Source: Priestia endophytica DSM 13796
GTDB taxonomy: Bacteria; Bacillota; Bacilli; Bacillales; Bacillaceae_H
Reading direction: 5' to 3'
NCBI RefSeq assembly: GCF_900115845.1
Contig: NZ_FOXX01000007.1
Location: 223,979-287,978, forward strand
Length of the DNA stretch: 64,000 nt
The translations under genes and the position numbers were made by a program. Below are positions 1 through 8,893 of the stretch, one piece after another (the first letter of the stretch is position 1; every line of letters starts with the position of its first letter). The notes beneath the pieces were generated by a model, which worked only from the letters and a program-made list of their open reading frames with translations, was not told where the DNA came from and ran no database searches.

Positions 1-402
1 AGTTTAGGGATTACAGTTTCTGCTATCGCTGCTTTAACCATCTTTGAATCTGCTATGTTATCCGAGATTGTAAGAAGCGGTTTAAAATCAATTGAAAAAG
101 GACAGATTGAGGCTGCTCGTTCGTCAGGTCTTACTTATACTCAAACAATGTTTGGGATCATTCTTCCTCAAGCATTAAAAAGGATGGTTCCTCCAATTGT
201 GAGCCAATTTATTTCCCTGTTAAAAGATACGTCTCTTGCCGTTGTTATTGCATTACCAGAATTGACTCATAGTGCACAAATTATTAACGGACAAAATATT
301 AACTATGTGTTGCCAATCTTCTTATTTATTGCTGTAATGTATTTTGTTGTAAATTATGGTTTATCTCTTGTAGCGAGAAGACTTGAGAGTAAAACAGCAT
401 AG
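1..402 (+). CDS. Amino-acid ABC transporter permease, 3' part (5' end outside window)
   Basis: This is the C-terminal part of a polar amino-acid ABC permease of the HisM/GlnP type. The reading frame is open from base 1, so the gene starts before the window. The visible part contains the EAA loop that docks on the ATPase (around 'IEAARSSGLTYTQTM') and ends in a hydrophobic membrane segment before the stop. Such subunits import glutamine, arginine, cystine or similar amino acids together with a binding protein and an ATPase, which are presumably upstream. The substrate cannot be told from this fragment. A terminator follows directly. Confidence 0.85.
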   Translation, partial: SLGITVSAIAALTIFESAMLSEIVRSGLKSIEKGQIEAARSSGLTYTQTMFGIILPQALKRMVPPIVSQFISLLKDTSLAVVIALPELTHSAQIINGQNINYVLPIFLFIAVMYFVVNYGLSLVARRLESKTA

Positions 403-407
403 TGATA

Positions 408-442
408 AAGAAAGGAAGGCGTTTAAGACGTGCTTCCTTTTT
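408..442 (+). terminator. Rho-independent terminator
   Basis: An imperfect GGAAGGCGT / ACGTGCTTCC stem is followed by a run of T. It lies just after the amino-acid permease stop. Confidence 0.6.
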
Positions 443-550
443 TATTCAGCAATATAGTACCACTCTTGTCTTTCTTCCCTTATAATGAACATAATGAAGA
501 GAACTTGTAGCATATTCACATACGAGGGAAGAAAGGATTGAACAGAATAT

Positions 551-1120
551 ATGATGAGTTATATGAGACAAATCCCTGTAAGGGAAAAAAATATTGTATT
601 AATTGGTTTTATGGGTGTTGGAAAAACAACAATTGGTCAACTTGTAGCAAAAAAACTTTACAGAGATTTCATAGATATAGATGTGGAAATTGAGAAAAAT
701 GAAAAAATGCTTATCAAAGATATTTTTAGTAAGCATGGAGAGAAAGAATTCCGCCGTATTGAAAGGGAAACAATCTCTGATATTTGTCAGGCTAAGCGCT
801 GCAAAGTTGTCTCCCTAGGAGGGGGAGCTTTTCAACAAGAAGAAGTTCGCAACGTTTGTTTAGAAAACTGCATTGTCCTATTTCTTGATTTGTCATGGGA
901 TCGTTGGAAGGAACGGTTGGATCTTATTATTGAAAGCAGACCTGTTTTACACAATCGTACACTTGAAGAAATGCAGGAGCTTTTTAATGCAAGACAAGAT
1001 GCTTATTCAAAGCATAACTCAAGAGTTCAGACAGATAATCTTGTAGCTGAAGAAGTTGCTGATTATATTGTTGAGACCTTAAAACTCGGTTGGGATCTTT
1101 ATCAACCTCAAAAAGATTAA
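551..1120 (+). CDS. aroK: Shikimate kinase
   Basis: Shikimate kinase phosphorylates shikimate with ATP in the chorismate pathway, in the cytosol. The 189-residue protein is close to the usual length. It has the Walker A motif GFMGVGKTT (residues 19-27), the DID shikimate/Mg motif near residue 42, an LGGGAF motif near residue 91 and the RPVL lid arginine near residue 131. Two ATG codons stand in tandem at 551 and 554 behind AAAGGA (532-537), so either could be the start. The gene appears monocistronic and ends in a strong terminator. Confidence 0.88.
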   Translation: MMSYMRQIPVREKNIVLIGFMGVGKTTIGQLVAKKLYRDFIDIDVEIEKNEKMLIKDIFSKHGEKEFRRIERETISDICQAKRCKVVSLGGGAFQQEEVRNVCLENCIVLFLDLSWDRWKERLDLIIESRPVLHNRTLEEMQELFNARQDAYSKHNSRVQTDNLVAEEVADYIVETLKLGWDLYQPQKD

Positions 1121-1123
1121 GAT

Positions 1124-1158
1124 AAAAGCCTAAAGCAATCAAGCTTTAGGCTTTTTAA
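1124..1158 (+). terminator. Rho-independent terminator of aroK
   Basis: A perfect stem of about 11 bp (AAGCCTAAAGC / GCTTTAGGCTT) is followed by TTTTT. Confidence 0.85.
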
Positions 1159-1300
1159 TTTTGGGTGATAGAATATGACAATTAAATTGAAAATTTAGAA
1201 AAATTTACGATAATTTAATATATAGTTCATTTCGTGCAAATATTCTCCATATATCCTTTTAAATAGAACGATCATACTACAAGGTGGAGGAGATAGACAA

Positions 1301-3922
1301 ATGGTACATAGGTGGTTGGGGAAATGTGGTCTTGTAATGCTTATGCTTCTAGGCATATTTATGATGTATCCACTAACAAACGGACAAGCTGAAGGGCCAA
1401 AAGATCCGGCTCCCGAAATTGTTCCTAAAAATGCAAATGGGTTGAAAGTTTTATTTGACAATACTCATGCCCAAACAGCAGGAGCAGCAGACTGGGTGAT
1501 TGATGGAGCTTTTTCAGATTTTGCCAACGGGATTGCTAACAATGGTTATTATGTAAAAGAATTACGAAAAGAGGCGCCTATTACTCTCGATGATTTGTCT
1601 CAATATGATGTGTTTGTCATCCCAGAAGCAAATATTCCTTTTAAAACATCTGAACAAGAAGCGATGATTCAATATGTGAAAGAGGGAGGAAGTATCTTTT
1701 TTATTTCAGATCATTATAATGCTGATCGAAATAAAAACCGATGGGATTCGTCAGAGGTAATGAACGGTTACCGTAGAGGAGCATATGAAAATCCTGCAAA
1801 AGGTATGACAGCAGAGGAAGCTTCTTCAAAAGCGATGGAAGGAGTCGAAAGCTCAGATTGGCTTTCAGATCACTTTGGCATTCGTTTTAGATACAATGCA
1901 CCAGGAAATATTAATGCAAATAAAGTTGTTTCTTCAAGTGAATCATTTGGTATTACAGAAGGAGTTCAAACAGTTGCAATGCATGCTGGTTCTACACTTG
2001 CTATTACAGATCCTTCTAAAGCAAAGGGAATCGTTTACTTGCCTGAGGGCCTGGATGCAGGAGATAAGTGGAATAATTCAGTTGACCAAGGGATTTACTT
2101 TGGTGGAGGAGAAGAGGAAGGACCTTATGCAGCTATTTCGAAATTAGGATTAGGAAAAGCAGCATTCATTGGAGACTCTTCTCCTGTTGAAGATATAACT
2201 CCTAAGTATAAACGAGAAGAAACAGGTGGAACAAAACGCACGTATGATGGTTTTAAAGAAGCGGACGATACAACACTTTTACTTAACACAATCGATTGGC
2301 TTGCAAAAGAGGAGAGTTATACTTCGTTTGAAGAAAAGGGTATTCCCCTTGATGAGCCTTCTCCTATGTTAGAAACAGAAGTGCCAGTGAATTCAAAAGA
2401 GCCTCAAGCAGAGCCTTGGTCACAGCCTGCAAAAGGGTATAAGTGGTACGATGCTTCAACATTTGCTTCTGGTTCATATGGCTCATCAGAAAATCCACCT
2501 GTTCAGGCTTCTTATGAACTTATTCATCAAGATATATTGCCAAATAATGACGAATTCCAACTTCGTATAAGTGCAAAAGGAGTAGAGCCAAATGCAGAAA
2601 TAAGTGGTCTGCAGATCGGAATGTACGTTGAAGGAGGAATGCAAGTAGCCCAAGTAAAAAGTGAAAATGGTACATGGCCTTCCTCTTATGGGTACAGCAC
2701 ACCTTTTTCGTTAAAAGCAGGTTCAAACGGTGAAGCAACTATAGATTTAAAAATGAGAGTGAAGGAAGGAATAAAAGGGGACGTTAATCTACGCTTAAGG
2801 AAAGACGGAGAAAATGTACTAACTAAGTCTGTAAAAGTTGATGATGTGGCAACCTCTCCCCTTCCCGAAGAAAATACAAAAATAACGACAATTAAACAAG
2901 CTAGACAAAGTGAACTTGACCAAATGGTAACAGTTGAAGGGATAGTAACATCTCAACCAGGAATTTTTGGTGGGCAAGGTTTTTATATACAAGATGATAC
3001 AGGAGGCATCTATGTTTTTCAGCATGAAGCTGATTACAATGTTGGAGATCACCTAAGAATAACGGCTCAAACAGATGTATATAACGGAGAATTTGAATTA
3101 GTTAATCCAGCCTCCATTGAGAAAATTGGAAAGACACAAGTTCCAGAATCAAAAGTTGTTACCAGCTTAAATCAGGAAAACCAAGGCGAGAAAGTTCAGC
3201 TTAAGGAAGGCAAAATAAGCAACGTTACTTCTAGCCAAGGAGCGTTTGAGTTTGATCTTATCCATGAGAACAATATAACAAAGGTTCGAGTTGATCATAG
3301 AACAGAAATAACACAAGATGAATTCCATCTTCTATATAAAGAAGGAGATATAGTTACGATTAACGGAATATCATCTAATTTTAAAGGAACATATCAGCTT
3401 AAGCTATTGAGTTTAGATGATCTTGAGAAAGTCATTTCTCAAGATATCACACCGCCAACAATCGAAGACATGAGCGATATGTCTGTATTTGTAACAGGTG
3501 AGTTTTTACAAGAAATTCAGGTGAGAGATGATCAAAGTGGAGTAAATGATATTATTGTCACACTCAATGGAAAAGAAAGCAATAACCTTCACTTAGCACC
3601 AATGGAGCTACCTCCAGGAAAGTATCCTGTGACAATTCGTGTAACAGATAAAGCAGGAAATGAGACATCTAAAACATATGATCTTCTTGTTAAGCTTGAC
3701 GTAGATCATCTTGATGAGTTACTAGAAGCCGGAAATGAACGAGGATATCTTAAAAATAAAGGAGCTTTTGTTTCCCTTTCAAAGCAGATTTCAAATATAC
3801 AAAAGGCAAAGTCCTCTTATCTTCAAGAACAGAAGTTAGAAAAACTGCTTTGTCATATTGAGAAACAAAATGGAAAAAAAGTAGCTGAAGAATTTGTTTC
3901 ATACTGGAAAATTATAGAGTAA
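1301..3922 (+). CDS. Large secreted multidomain protein (ThuA/GATase-like N-terminus, OB-fold, helical C-terminus)
   Basis: The product is 873 residues with a signal peptide (basic start, hydrophobic stretch to about residue 28). The N-terminal domain (about 45-340) looks like the class I glutamine-amidotransferase/ThuA-like fold found in several secreted Bacillus proteins described as endonucleases or DNA-binding proteins. A segment at about 530-640 resembles the OB-fold seen in extracellular nucleases such as YhcR, with the pattern 'VTVEGIVTS...GFYIQDDTGGIYVF'. A Big-like beta domain follows at about 705-790. The last 75 residues form a helical module resembling the FIMAH domain of secreted Bacillus enzymes. 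I see no nuclease active site, so enzymatic function is open. The start is ATG behind GGTGGAGG. It is transcribed alone. Confidence 0.7.
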   Translation: MVHRWLGKCGLVMLMLLGIFMMYPLTNGQAEGPKDPAPEIVPKNANGLKVLFDNTHAQTAGAADWVIDGAFSDFANGIANNGYYVKELRKEAPITLDDLSQYDVFVIPEANIPFKTSEQEAMIQYVKEGGSIFFISDHYNADRNKNRWDSSEVMNGYRRGAYENPAKGMTAEEASSKAMEGVESSDWLSDHFGIRFRYNAPGNINANKVVSSSESFGITEGVQTVAMHAGSTLAITDPSKAKGIVYLPEGLDAGDKWNNSVDQGIYFGGGEEEGPYAAISKLGLGKAAFIGDSSPVEDITPKYKREETGGTKRTYDGFKEADDTTLLLNTIDWLAKEESYTSFEEKGIPLDEPSPMLETEVPVNSKEPQAEPWSQPAKGYKWYDASTFASGSYGSSENPPVQASYELIHQDILPNNDEFQLRISAKGVEPNAEISGLQIGMYVEGGMQVAQVKSENGTWPSSYGYSTPFSLKAGSNGEATIDLKMRVKEGIKGDVNLRLRKDGENVLTKSVKVDDVATSPLPEENTKITTIKQARQSELDQMVTVEGIVTSQPGIFGGQGFYIQDDTGGIYVFQHEADYNVGDHLRITAQTDVYNGEFELVNPASIEKIGKTQVPESKVVTSLNQENQGEKVQLKEGKISNVTSSQGAFEFDLIHENNITKVRVDHRTEITQDEFHLLYKEGDIVTINGISSNFKGTYQLKLLSLDDLEKVISQDITPPTIEDMSDMSVFVTGEFLQEIQVRDDQSGVNDIIVTLNGKESNNLHLAPMELPPGKYPVTIRVTDKAGNETSKTYDLLVKLDVDHLDELLEAGNERGYLKNKGAFVSLSKQISNIQKAKSSYLQEQKLEKLLCHIEKQNGKKVAEEFVSYWKIIE

Positions 3923-3959
3923 AAAAACCTTAGTATAGCTTCTATACTAAGGTTTTTTT
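3922..3959 (+). terminator. Rho-independent terminator
   Basis: A perfect 13-bp stem (AACCTTAGTATAG / CTATACTAAGGTT) with a very short loop is followed by seven T. Confidence 0.9.
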
Positions 3960-3991
3960 CTGGATATTCGCCCATTCTATTTAGATTATTT

Positions 3992-4019
3992 CACCATCTC
4001 TTCTAAAATACATACGATA
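3992..4019 (+). promoter_or_regulatory. Candidate sigma-K promoter of the YjcZ-like gene
   Basis: CACC at 3992-3995 is separated by 15 bases from CATACGATA at 4011-4019. This matches the known mother-cell sigma-K consensus (mACm, then CATAnnnTA). It lies about 65 bases upstream of the miniprotein start, which fits the sporulation role of the YjcZ family. Confidence 0.55.
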
Positions 4020-4084
4020 CAAGTAACAGCTCAGCAAAAAGAGCTGCTCACAAAAAATGATTTTGTAAAAGGAGAGGTTTACTT

Positions 4085-4192
4085 ATGGGTCAAGGATGTA
4101 ATGATGGTTACGGTGTAGGTTTCGGCGGAGGTTTTGCTTTACTAGTTGTTCTTTTCATTTTGTTAATCATCATCGGCGCATCTTACTGTTAA
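4085..4192 (+). CDS. YjcZ-family sporulation miniprotein
   Basis: This 35-residue protein has a Gly/Tyr-rich N-terminus (MGQGCNDGYGVGFGGGF) followed by a single hydrophobic helix ending in GASYC. That is the hallmark of the YjcZ/sporulation membrane miniproteins common in Bacillaceae, usually several per genome. Translation starts at ATG behind AAAGGAGAGG. A sigma-K-like promoter lies upstream and a terminator downstream, so it is a single-gene unit. The precise role of these proteins, probably in coat or spore envelope, is not established. Confidence 0.85.
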   Translation: MGQGCNDGYGVGFGGGFALLVVLFILLIIIGASYC

Positions 4193-4199
4193 TAAGAAT

Positions 4200-4238
4200 T
4201 AAAAGGTGGCTCTCAGGAAGAGTCACCTTTCGATTTTA
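4200..4238 (+). terminator. Terminator of the YjcZ-like gene
   Basis: An AAAGGTGGCTCT / AGAGTCACCTTT stem with one mismatch is followed by an interrupted T-run. Confidence 0.65.
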
Positions 4239-4266
4239 TAAAATAGATGTAATAAATTCTGACGAG

Positions 4267-4316
4267 TTTACAGAATATTAACCCAATTTAACATATAATT
4301 TACAGCGAGATAATAT
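4267..4316 (+). promoter_or_regulatory. PhoP box array and -10 of the phn operon
   Basis: Four TT(A/T)AC(A/C) hexamers lie at 4267 (TTTACA), 4278 (TTAACC), 4288 (TTAACA) and 4299 (TTTACA), spaced 11, 10 and 11 bp. This is the known Bacillus PhoP binding layout. A -10-like TAATAT sits at 4311-4316, which places the array at roughly -56 to -19, the position typical of PhoP-activated promoters. No good -35 is present, as expected for an activated promoter. The operon is therefore probably induced by phosphate starvation. Confidence 0.75.
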
Positions 4317-4385
4317 AAAGTAAATATTTAGTTGGTAAAGTTTGTATGTACGACAAAACACTACATATTTTTTAGGGGGCATAAT

Positions 4386-5324
4386 ATGTTTAAGAAACTG
4401 ATAGGAGTTAGTATGTCAGTTGCACTTGCTGCAGGTGTACTAGCTGGTTGTGGAAACAATGAGGAAGCATCAACCTCTTCTGGAACTAACGGAGAAGGCG
4501 CAGAGAAAAAAGAGCTAACTGTACAATTTGTTCCATCACAAAACGCTGATACGCTTGAAGCAAAAGCAAAGCCGCTTGAAAAGCTATTAAGTGACGAGCT
4601 TGATAGACCTGTGAAAGTTAGTGTTTCTACAGATTACAATACAATTGTAGAAGCAATGGCTTCAAAGAAAGTAGATGTTGGCTTTTTACCACCAACAGCT
4701 TATGTTTTAGCAAAAGACCAAGGAGCAGCTGACGTTATTTTGCAAGCTCAGCGCTATGGAGTAAATAATAAAGATGGTTCCCCAACGGACGAGCTTGTTG
4801 ATTCTTACAAGTCTATGTTCATCGTGAAAAAAGACTCTGGTATTGATAGTTTAGAAGATTTAAAAGGGAAAAAGATTGGCTATCAAAACGTAACATCTTC
4901 AGCAGGTTATGTATGGCCAGCAGCCTCTTTAATGGACGTTGGACTTGATCCGTTAAAAGATGTACAACCTGTGACATTGAAAGGTCATGACCAAGCTGTT
5001 ATTTCTTTATTAAATGGAGATATTGATGCAGCTGTAACATTCCAAGATGCACGTACAATCGTTCAAAAGGATTATGAAGATGTATTTGATCAAACAAAAG
5101 TAATTCATTACACAGAGCCGATTCCTAATGATACTGTTGCTGTTCAATCTGATATGGATGAAGACTTAAGAAAAGACATTCAAGAAGCGTTCATTAATAT
5201 TGGAAAAGATGAAGAAGGTAAGAAAATCATTCGCGATATCTATACACATGAAGGTTATGTGAAGGCTGATGATAGCAAGTTTGAAATTGTACGAGAATAT
5301 GGAGAAAAAGTAAAAACAGAGTAG
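4386..5324 (+). CDS. phnD: Phosphonate-type ABC transporter, substrate-binding lipoprotein
   Basis: This 312-residue lipoprotein of the PhnD family captures phosphonates (or phosphite-like anions) outside the membrane. The signal peptide ends in the lipobox LAGC with Cys22. Typical PhnD features follow, including 'TVQFVPSQNADTLEAKAKPLEKLLSD', 'KKVDVGFLPPTAY' and 'GDIDAAVTFQDA'. An in-frame upstream start exists at 4332, but ATG 4386 with AGGGGG 7 bases upstream and an immediate signal peptide is clearly preferred. It is the first gene of a four-gene operon behind a PhoP box. No C-P lyase or phosphonatase gene is in the window, so the real substrate is unknown. Confidence 0.88.
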   Translation: MFKKLIGVSMSVALAAGVLAGCGNNEEASTSSGTNGEGAEKKELTVQFVPSQNADTLEAKAKPLEKLLSDELDRPVKVSVSTDYNTIVEAMASKKVDVGFLPPTAYVLAKDQGAADVILQAQRYGVNNKDGSPTDELVDSYKSMFIVKKDSGIDSLEDLKGKKIGYQNVTSSAGYVWPAASLMDVGLDPLKDVQPVTLKGHDQAVISLLNGDIDAAVTFQDARTIVQKDYEDVFDQTKVIHYTEPIPNDTVAVQSDMDEDLRKDIQEAFINIGKDEEGKKIIRDIYTHEGYVKADDSKFEIVREYGEKVKTE

Positions 5325-5350
5325 TGAACTGAGGATTTTAGAGAGAAAAA

Positions 5351-5380
5351 TCAAGATGGCTGAGCCTTCAGCCATCTTTC
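5351..5380 (+). other. Intercistronic stem-loop between phnD and phnC
   Basis: A perfect 11-bp stem (AAGATGGCTGA / TCAGCCATCTT) with a GCCT loop has only a weak T-rich tail. In binding-protein operons such hairpins often protect or partially terminate the transcript so that the binding protein is made in excess. That role here is inferred. Confidence 0.65.
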
Positions 5381-5414
5381 TGTTGTCTATACTCACAAGA
5401 GCGGGGGATTCCAA

Positions 5415-6185
5415 ATGATTGAATTTAAAAATGTATCTAAAGTTTATCCAAATGGAACAAAAGGATTAAACAATATTAACTTAACGATGCAAAAAGGAGA
5501 ATTTATCGTCGTTGTAGGACTTTCAGGAGCTGGGAAATCTACCCTTTTACGTTCAGTTAACCGTCTACATGAAGTAAGCGAGGGCGAGATTATTGTGAAT
5601 GGAAAATCCATTACAAAAGCAAAAGGAAGAAACTTGTATGAAATTCGCCGTGACATTGGAATGATTTTTCAAAACTTTAATCTCGTGAAGCGTTCGTCAG
5701 TTCTTCGCAACGTTTTATCTGGTCGTGTTGGTTATCATTCAACATTACGTATGATGTTAGGGATGTTTCCGCAACATGACAAAGAGCTTGCTCTAAAAGC
5801 GCTTAATCGTGTAAATATTCTAGAAAAGGCTTATTCAAGAGCAGATGAGCTCTCCGGAGGTCAGCAACAACGTGTCTCGATTGCAAGGGCGCTTGCTCAA
5901 GAGGCAAAAATTATTTTAGCTGACGAACCTGTTGCTTCTCTTGACCCTCTTACAACAAAGCAGGTGATGGACGATTTAAAAAGAATTAATGAAGAGCTTG
6001 GTATTACGACCGTTGTTAATCTTCATTTTATTGATTTGGCACGTCAATATGCCACAAGAATTATTGGTCTTCGAGCAGGAGAAGTAGTATTTGATGGAAG
6101 TGTTGATGAAGCAACAGATGAGAAGTTTGCAGAAATATATGGACGTCCAATTCAAGATGAAGAACTAATGGGTGTTGCAAAATGA
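5415..6185 (+). CDS. phnC: Phosphonate-type ABC transporter ATPase
   Basis: The 256-residue ATPase powers the PhnDCE importer. It has Walker [10 protein letters not shown] (residues 35-43), the Q-loop 'IGMIFQNFN', the signature LSGGQQQRV near residue 146 and Walker B 'IILADEP' near 172, with the family feature '[25 protein letters not shown]' near the end. Translation starts at ATG behind GCGGGGG. It overlaps the next gene by 4 bases (ATGA), showing translational coupling. Confidence 0.92.
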   Translation: MIEFKNVSKVYPNGTKGLNNINLTMQKGEFIVVVGLSGAGKSTLLRSVNRLHEVSEGEIIVNGKSITKAKGRNLYEIRRDIGMIFQNFNLVKRSSVLRNVLSGRVGYHSTLRMMLGMFPQHDKELALKALNRVNILEKAYSRADELSGGQQQRVSIARALAQEAKIILADEPVASLDPLTTKQVMDDLKRINEELGITTVVNLHFIDLARQYATRIIGLRAGEVVFDGSVDEATDEKFAEIYGRPIQDEELMGVAK

Positions 6186-6991
6186 AAACTGTTCAAGTTA
6201 AACAAAACAAAGCCGTTCACTATAACAAAATGCCTTCAAAGAAAGTGAAACATAGCCTAACTTTTATACTTTTACTTCTATTCATTTATTTGAGTGGAAA
6301 GCAAGTTGAGTTTTCATTTTCTAGCTTAGCAACGGGTTTACCTAACATGGGTGATCTTATCGTTCAAATGGTTCCACCAAACTGGGCATACTTTTCAAAC
6401 ATTACAGCTCCTATACTAGACACTTTGCGTATGGCGGTTCTTGGGACAACATTCGGAGCATTGTTAGCTATACCAATTGCCTTATTATCTGCTCGTAATA
6501 TTTTTCAAACAAAGGTTATTACCATTCCAGCTCGCTTTGTTCTAAATTTAATCCGAACAATTCCAGATCTACTTCTGGCGGCAATCTTTGTAGCTATTTT
6601 TGGAATTGGCCCTATTCCAGGCGTATTTGCTCTAACTGGCTTTTCACTTGGTATCATTGCTAAGCTTATCTACGAATCAATTGAATCGATTGATAAAGGA
6701 CCGCTTGAAGCAATGACAGCTGTTGGAGCTAATAAAGTAAAATGGATTATGTTTGGAGTTATTCCTCAAGTTCTTCCTCAGTATATTTCTTTTGTATTAT
6801 ATACATTTGAAGTTAATGTGAGGGCTGCAGCTGTTTTAGGTCTCGTAGGTGCTGGAGGAATTGGTCTGTTTTATGAGCAGACGCTTGGTTTTTTTGAGTA
6901 CGACAAAACATCTTCACTTATCGTCTATACTCTTATTGTTGTATTAATTATTGATTATATTAGTACAAAAACAAGGGAGAAGTTAATATGA
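6182..6991 (+). CDS. phnE: Phosphonate-type ABC transporter permease 1
   Basis: This 269-residue inner-membrane permease has a cytosolic N-terminus, one early membrane segment and a BPD_transp_1 domain with the EAA-type loop '[24 protein letters not shown]'. It starts inside the stop codon of phnC (ATGA) and its own stop overlaps the next start, so the three genes are made together. It presumably forms a heterodimer with the following permease, which is a paralogue. Confidence 0.9.
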   Translation: MKTVQVKQNKAVHYNKMPSKKVKHSLTFILLLLFIYLSGKQVEFSFSSLATGLPNMGDLIVQMVPPNWAYFSNITAPILDTLRMAVLGTTFGALLAIPIALLSARNIFQTKVITIPARFVLNLIRTIPDLLLAAIFVAIFGIGPIPGVFALTGFSLGIIAKLIYESIESIDKGPLEAMTAVGANKVKWIMFGVIPQVLPQYISFVLYTFEVNVRAAAVLGLVGAGGIGLFYEQTLGFFEYDKTSSLIVYTLIVVLIIDYISTKTREKLI

Positions 6992-7791
6992 ATAATATAT
7001 CGTTGCAGCCATCGAAAAGAACAGGGAAAAAGATTCGTAATGGTGCAATTTTAGCCATTGTTATTGCTATTTATGTTTGGGCTTTCGCAGGGATGCCAGC
7101 TCTTGAATTTAAAGATACGTCTAAAGAAATTGTTTCAGCTATTTTCTCAGGACTTCTTCATCCAGACTGGGATTATGTGTATTATCCAGATGGAGAAGAC
7201 TTGCTTCGAGGTCTTTTAGATACGTTGGCAATTGCACTTTTAGGTACTGTTATTGCAGGTTTATTATGTGTACCTTTTTCATTCTGGGCGGCAAAAAATA
7301 TTGTGAAAAATAAAGGGATTTCTGGAGCAGGAAAGTTTGTGTTAAGTTTTATTCGTGTTTTCCCAGATATTATTATGGCCCTTCTTTTCATTAAAGCTGT
7401 TGGCCCTGGATCATTTTCTGGAGTGCTTGCTTTAGGTATCGGCTCTATCGGAATGCTTGGTAAACTTTTTTCAGAAGATATTGAGAGCATTGATTTAGGA
7501 CCAACAGAGGCGCTTGTTGCAACAGGAGCAAATCCTATAAAAGCAATCTGGTTCGCTGTTATTCCACAAGTATTACCGAGCTATCTGTCATTTCTTTTGT
7601 ATCGATTTGAAATTAATGTTAGAGCAGCAACTATCCTTGGGGTAATTGGGGCTGGAGGAATTGGAACTCCTCTTATTTTTGCCCTAAGTGTAAGGGATTG
7701 GGAACGAGTAGGAATTATTTTGCTAGGTATTATTATTATGGTCGCAATAATTGATTTCTTCTCAGGAAAAATCCGGGAACGCCTCACATAG
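6988..7791 (+). CDS. phnE: Phosphonate-type ABC transporter permease 2
   Basis: A 267-residue permease homologous to its upstream neighbour, with the matching EAA loop 'EALVATGANPIKAIWFAVIPQVLP' and the conserved 'EINVRAATILGVIGAGGIG' segment. Two different PhnE subunits in one operon are common in Bacillales. The start overlaps the preceding stop by 4 bases. The gene closes the operon at a terminator. Confidence 0.9.
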   Translation: MNNISLQPSKRTGKKIRNGAILAIVIAIYVWAFAGMPALEFKDTSKEIVSAIFSGLLHPDWDYVYYPDGEDLLRGLLDTLAIALLGTVIAGLLCVPFSFWAAKNIVKNKGISGAGKFVLSFIRVFPDIIMALLFIKAVGPGSFSGVLALGIGSIGMLGKLFSEDIESIDLGPTEALVATGANPIKAIWFAVIPQVLPSYLSFLLYRFEINVRAATILGVIGAGGIGTPLIFALSVRDWERVGIILLGIIIMVAIIDFFSGKIRERLT

Positions 7792-7794
7792 AGA

Positions 7795-7830
7795 AAAAAC
7801 CGTCTTTCAATAAAGGCGGCTTTTTTGTCC
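7795..7830 (+). terminator. Terminator of the phn operon
   Basis: A CCGTCTTT / AAAGGCGG stem with a CAAT loop is followed by TTTTTT. Confidence 0.85.
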
Positions 7831-8260
7831 TCATTTTATGAAATAGAGAAAATTATTCTATAACATAAAGGGGAATAATGGAATTAAATAGGACAATTTA
7901 CATAGTTGAAATCTAAAAGTATAGGCACAATTGTAATGAGTGACGAAAAAGAGAGAAAAATGTAGTAGATTATCGTTCTCTGTTTCACTAAAGGTATGTT
8001 ATAATTTGTTTCGTGCTTTTAATAAAAGTACAAGCTGCGGAACGGATGAAAAATGGAAATAAGGATAGGCTAAAATGATAAGTCGTTTATTATTAGAGAG
8101 AAAATGATAAACGAGCTTTTTAAAGAGAAATAAAAATGCTACTTTTTAGGAATGCTTTTATTAAAAGCGTTTTTAAAATTAAGTATATTTCTAATTTATT
8201 ATTGCATAAAGCATGTAAATGTTCATTTTGGCTCTATGATAAATATTGGAGGGTTTGAAA
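7831..8260 (+). promoter_or_regulatory. Long non-coding leader before the DUF47-pit operon
   Basis: No gene is seen in these 430 bases. A TATAAT at 8000-8005 without a convincing -35 could start a leader of about 250 nt. That leader contains two foldable elements: GTCGTTTATTATT paired with AATGATAAACGAGC (about 8082-8119), and GCTTTTATTAAAAGC followed by GTTTTT (about 8153-8173), which looks like a weak terminator. I recognise no known riboswitch class in it. Confidence 0.4.
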
Positions 8261-8881
8261 GTGGCAATGAGAAAGAAAAAAGATAAATTTTCATTACTAT
8301 TAATGGAAATTGCGAAAAACTTGGATGAAACAGCAGATTTCTTTGTGAGCTTTAAGGTAACAAATCAGTCCACTTTGAAAGAATTTGCGGACAAACTTAA
8401 AGAGTTTGAAACAAAAGGAGATAATCACGTACACGTTATTATTCGCGAATTGAATAAAGCATTCATCACACCGATTGAGCGTGAGGACATTCTTCAACTT
8501 ACAATGAGTATGGATGATGTTTTAGATGGTATTGAAGCATTCTCAGCTTCAATGGAAATTTATTCTATTACTGAAACAGATGAGCATATGGATAAGTTTA
8601 TTGGCTATATCCGCGAATGTGTTCGCGAAATCTTAGTAACAATTGAGCTTTTATCAAACAATCGTCTTAAAGATATTCAACCACATGCTATTAAGATTAA
8701 AGAATACGAGCACAATTGTGATAATTTACTTCGTAAATCTTTGAAGAACTTGTTTGCTCTTGTAAAAGACCCAATCAAAGTTATTCAATATAAAGAAATT
8801 TATGAAACACTTGAAGAAATTGCAGATAGCTGCCAAAATGTAGCGAACAATCTAGAAACTATCATCATGAAGAACGCGTAA
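8261..8881 (+). CDS. DUF47/PhoU-like partner of the Pit transporter
   Basis: This 206-residue, mostly helical cytosolic protein belongs to the DUF47 (YkaA/TIGR00153) family related to PhoU. It is almost always encoded just upstream of a Pit phosphate transporter and is thought to modulate it. The sequence shows the acidic, repeated helical pattern typical of the family ('EFETKGDNHVHVI', 'TPIEREDILQL', 'DDVLDGIEAF'). The start is GTG 8261, since GGAGGG at 8248-8253 sits 7 bases upstream; a TTG at 8246 would be inside that site. The gap to pit is 12 bases. Confidence 0.88.
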   Translation: MAMRKKKDKFSLLLMEIAKNLDETADFFVSFKVTNQSTLKEFADKLKEFETKGDNHVHVIIRELNKAFITPIEREDILQLTMSMDDVLDGIEAFSASMEIYSITETDEHMDKFIGYIRECVREILVTIELLSNNRLKDIQPHAIKIKEYEHNCDNLLRKSLKNLFALVKDPIKVIQYKEIYETLEEIADSCQNVANNLETIIMKNA

Positions 8882-8893
8882 TGAGGGATTAGT

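Noticed and set aside
1195..1461. Minus-strand ORF before and inside the secreted-protein gene
   Set aside because: It overlaps the signal-peptide region of a well-supported gene in antisense and lacks a ribosome binding site.
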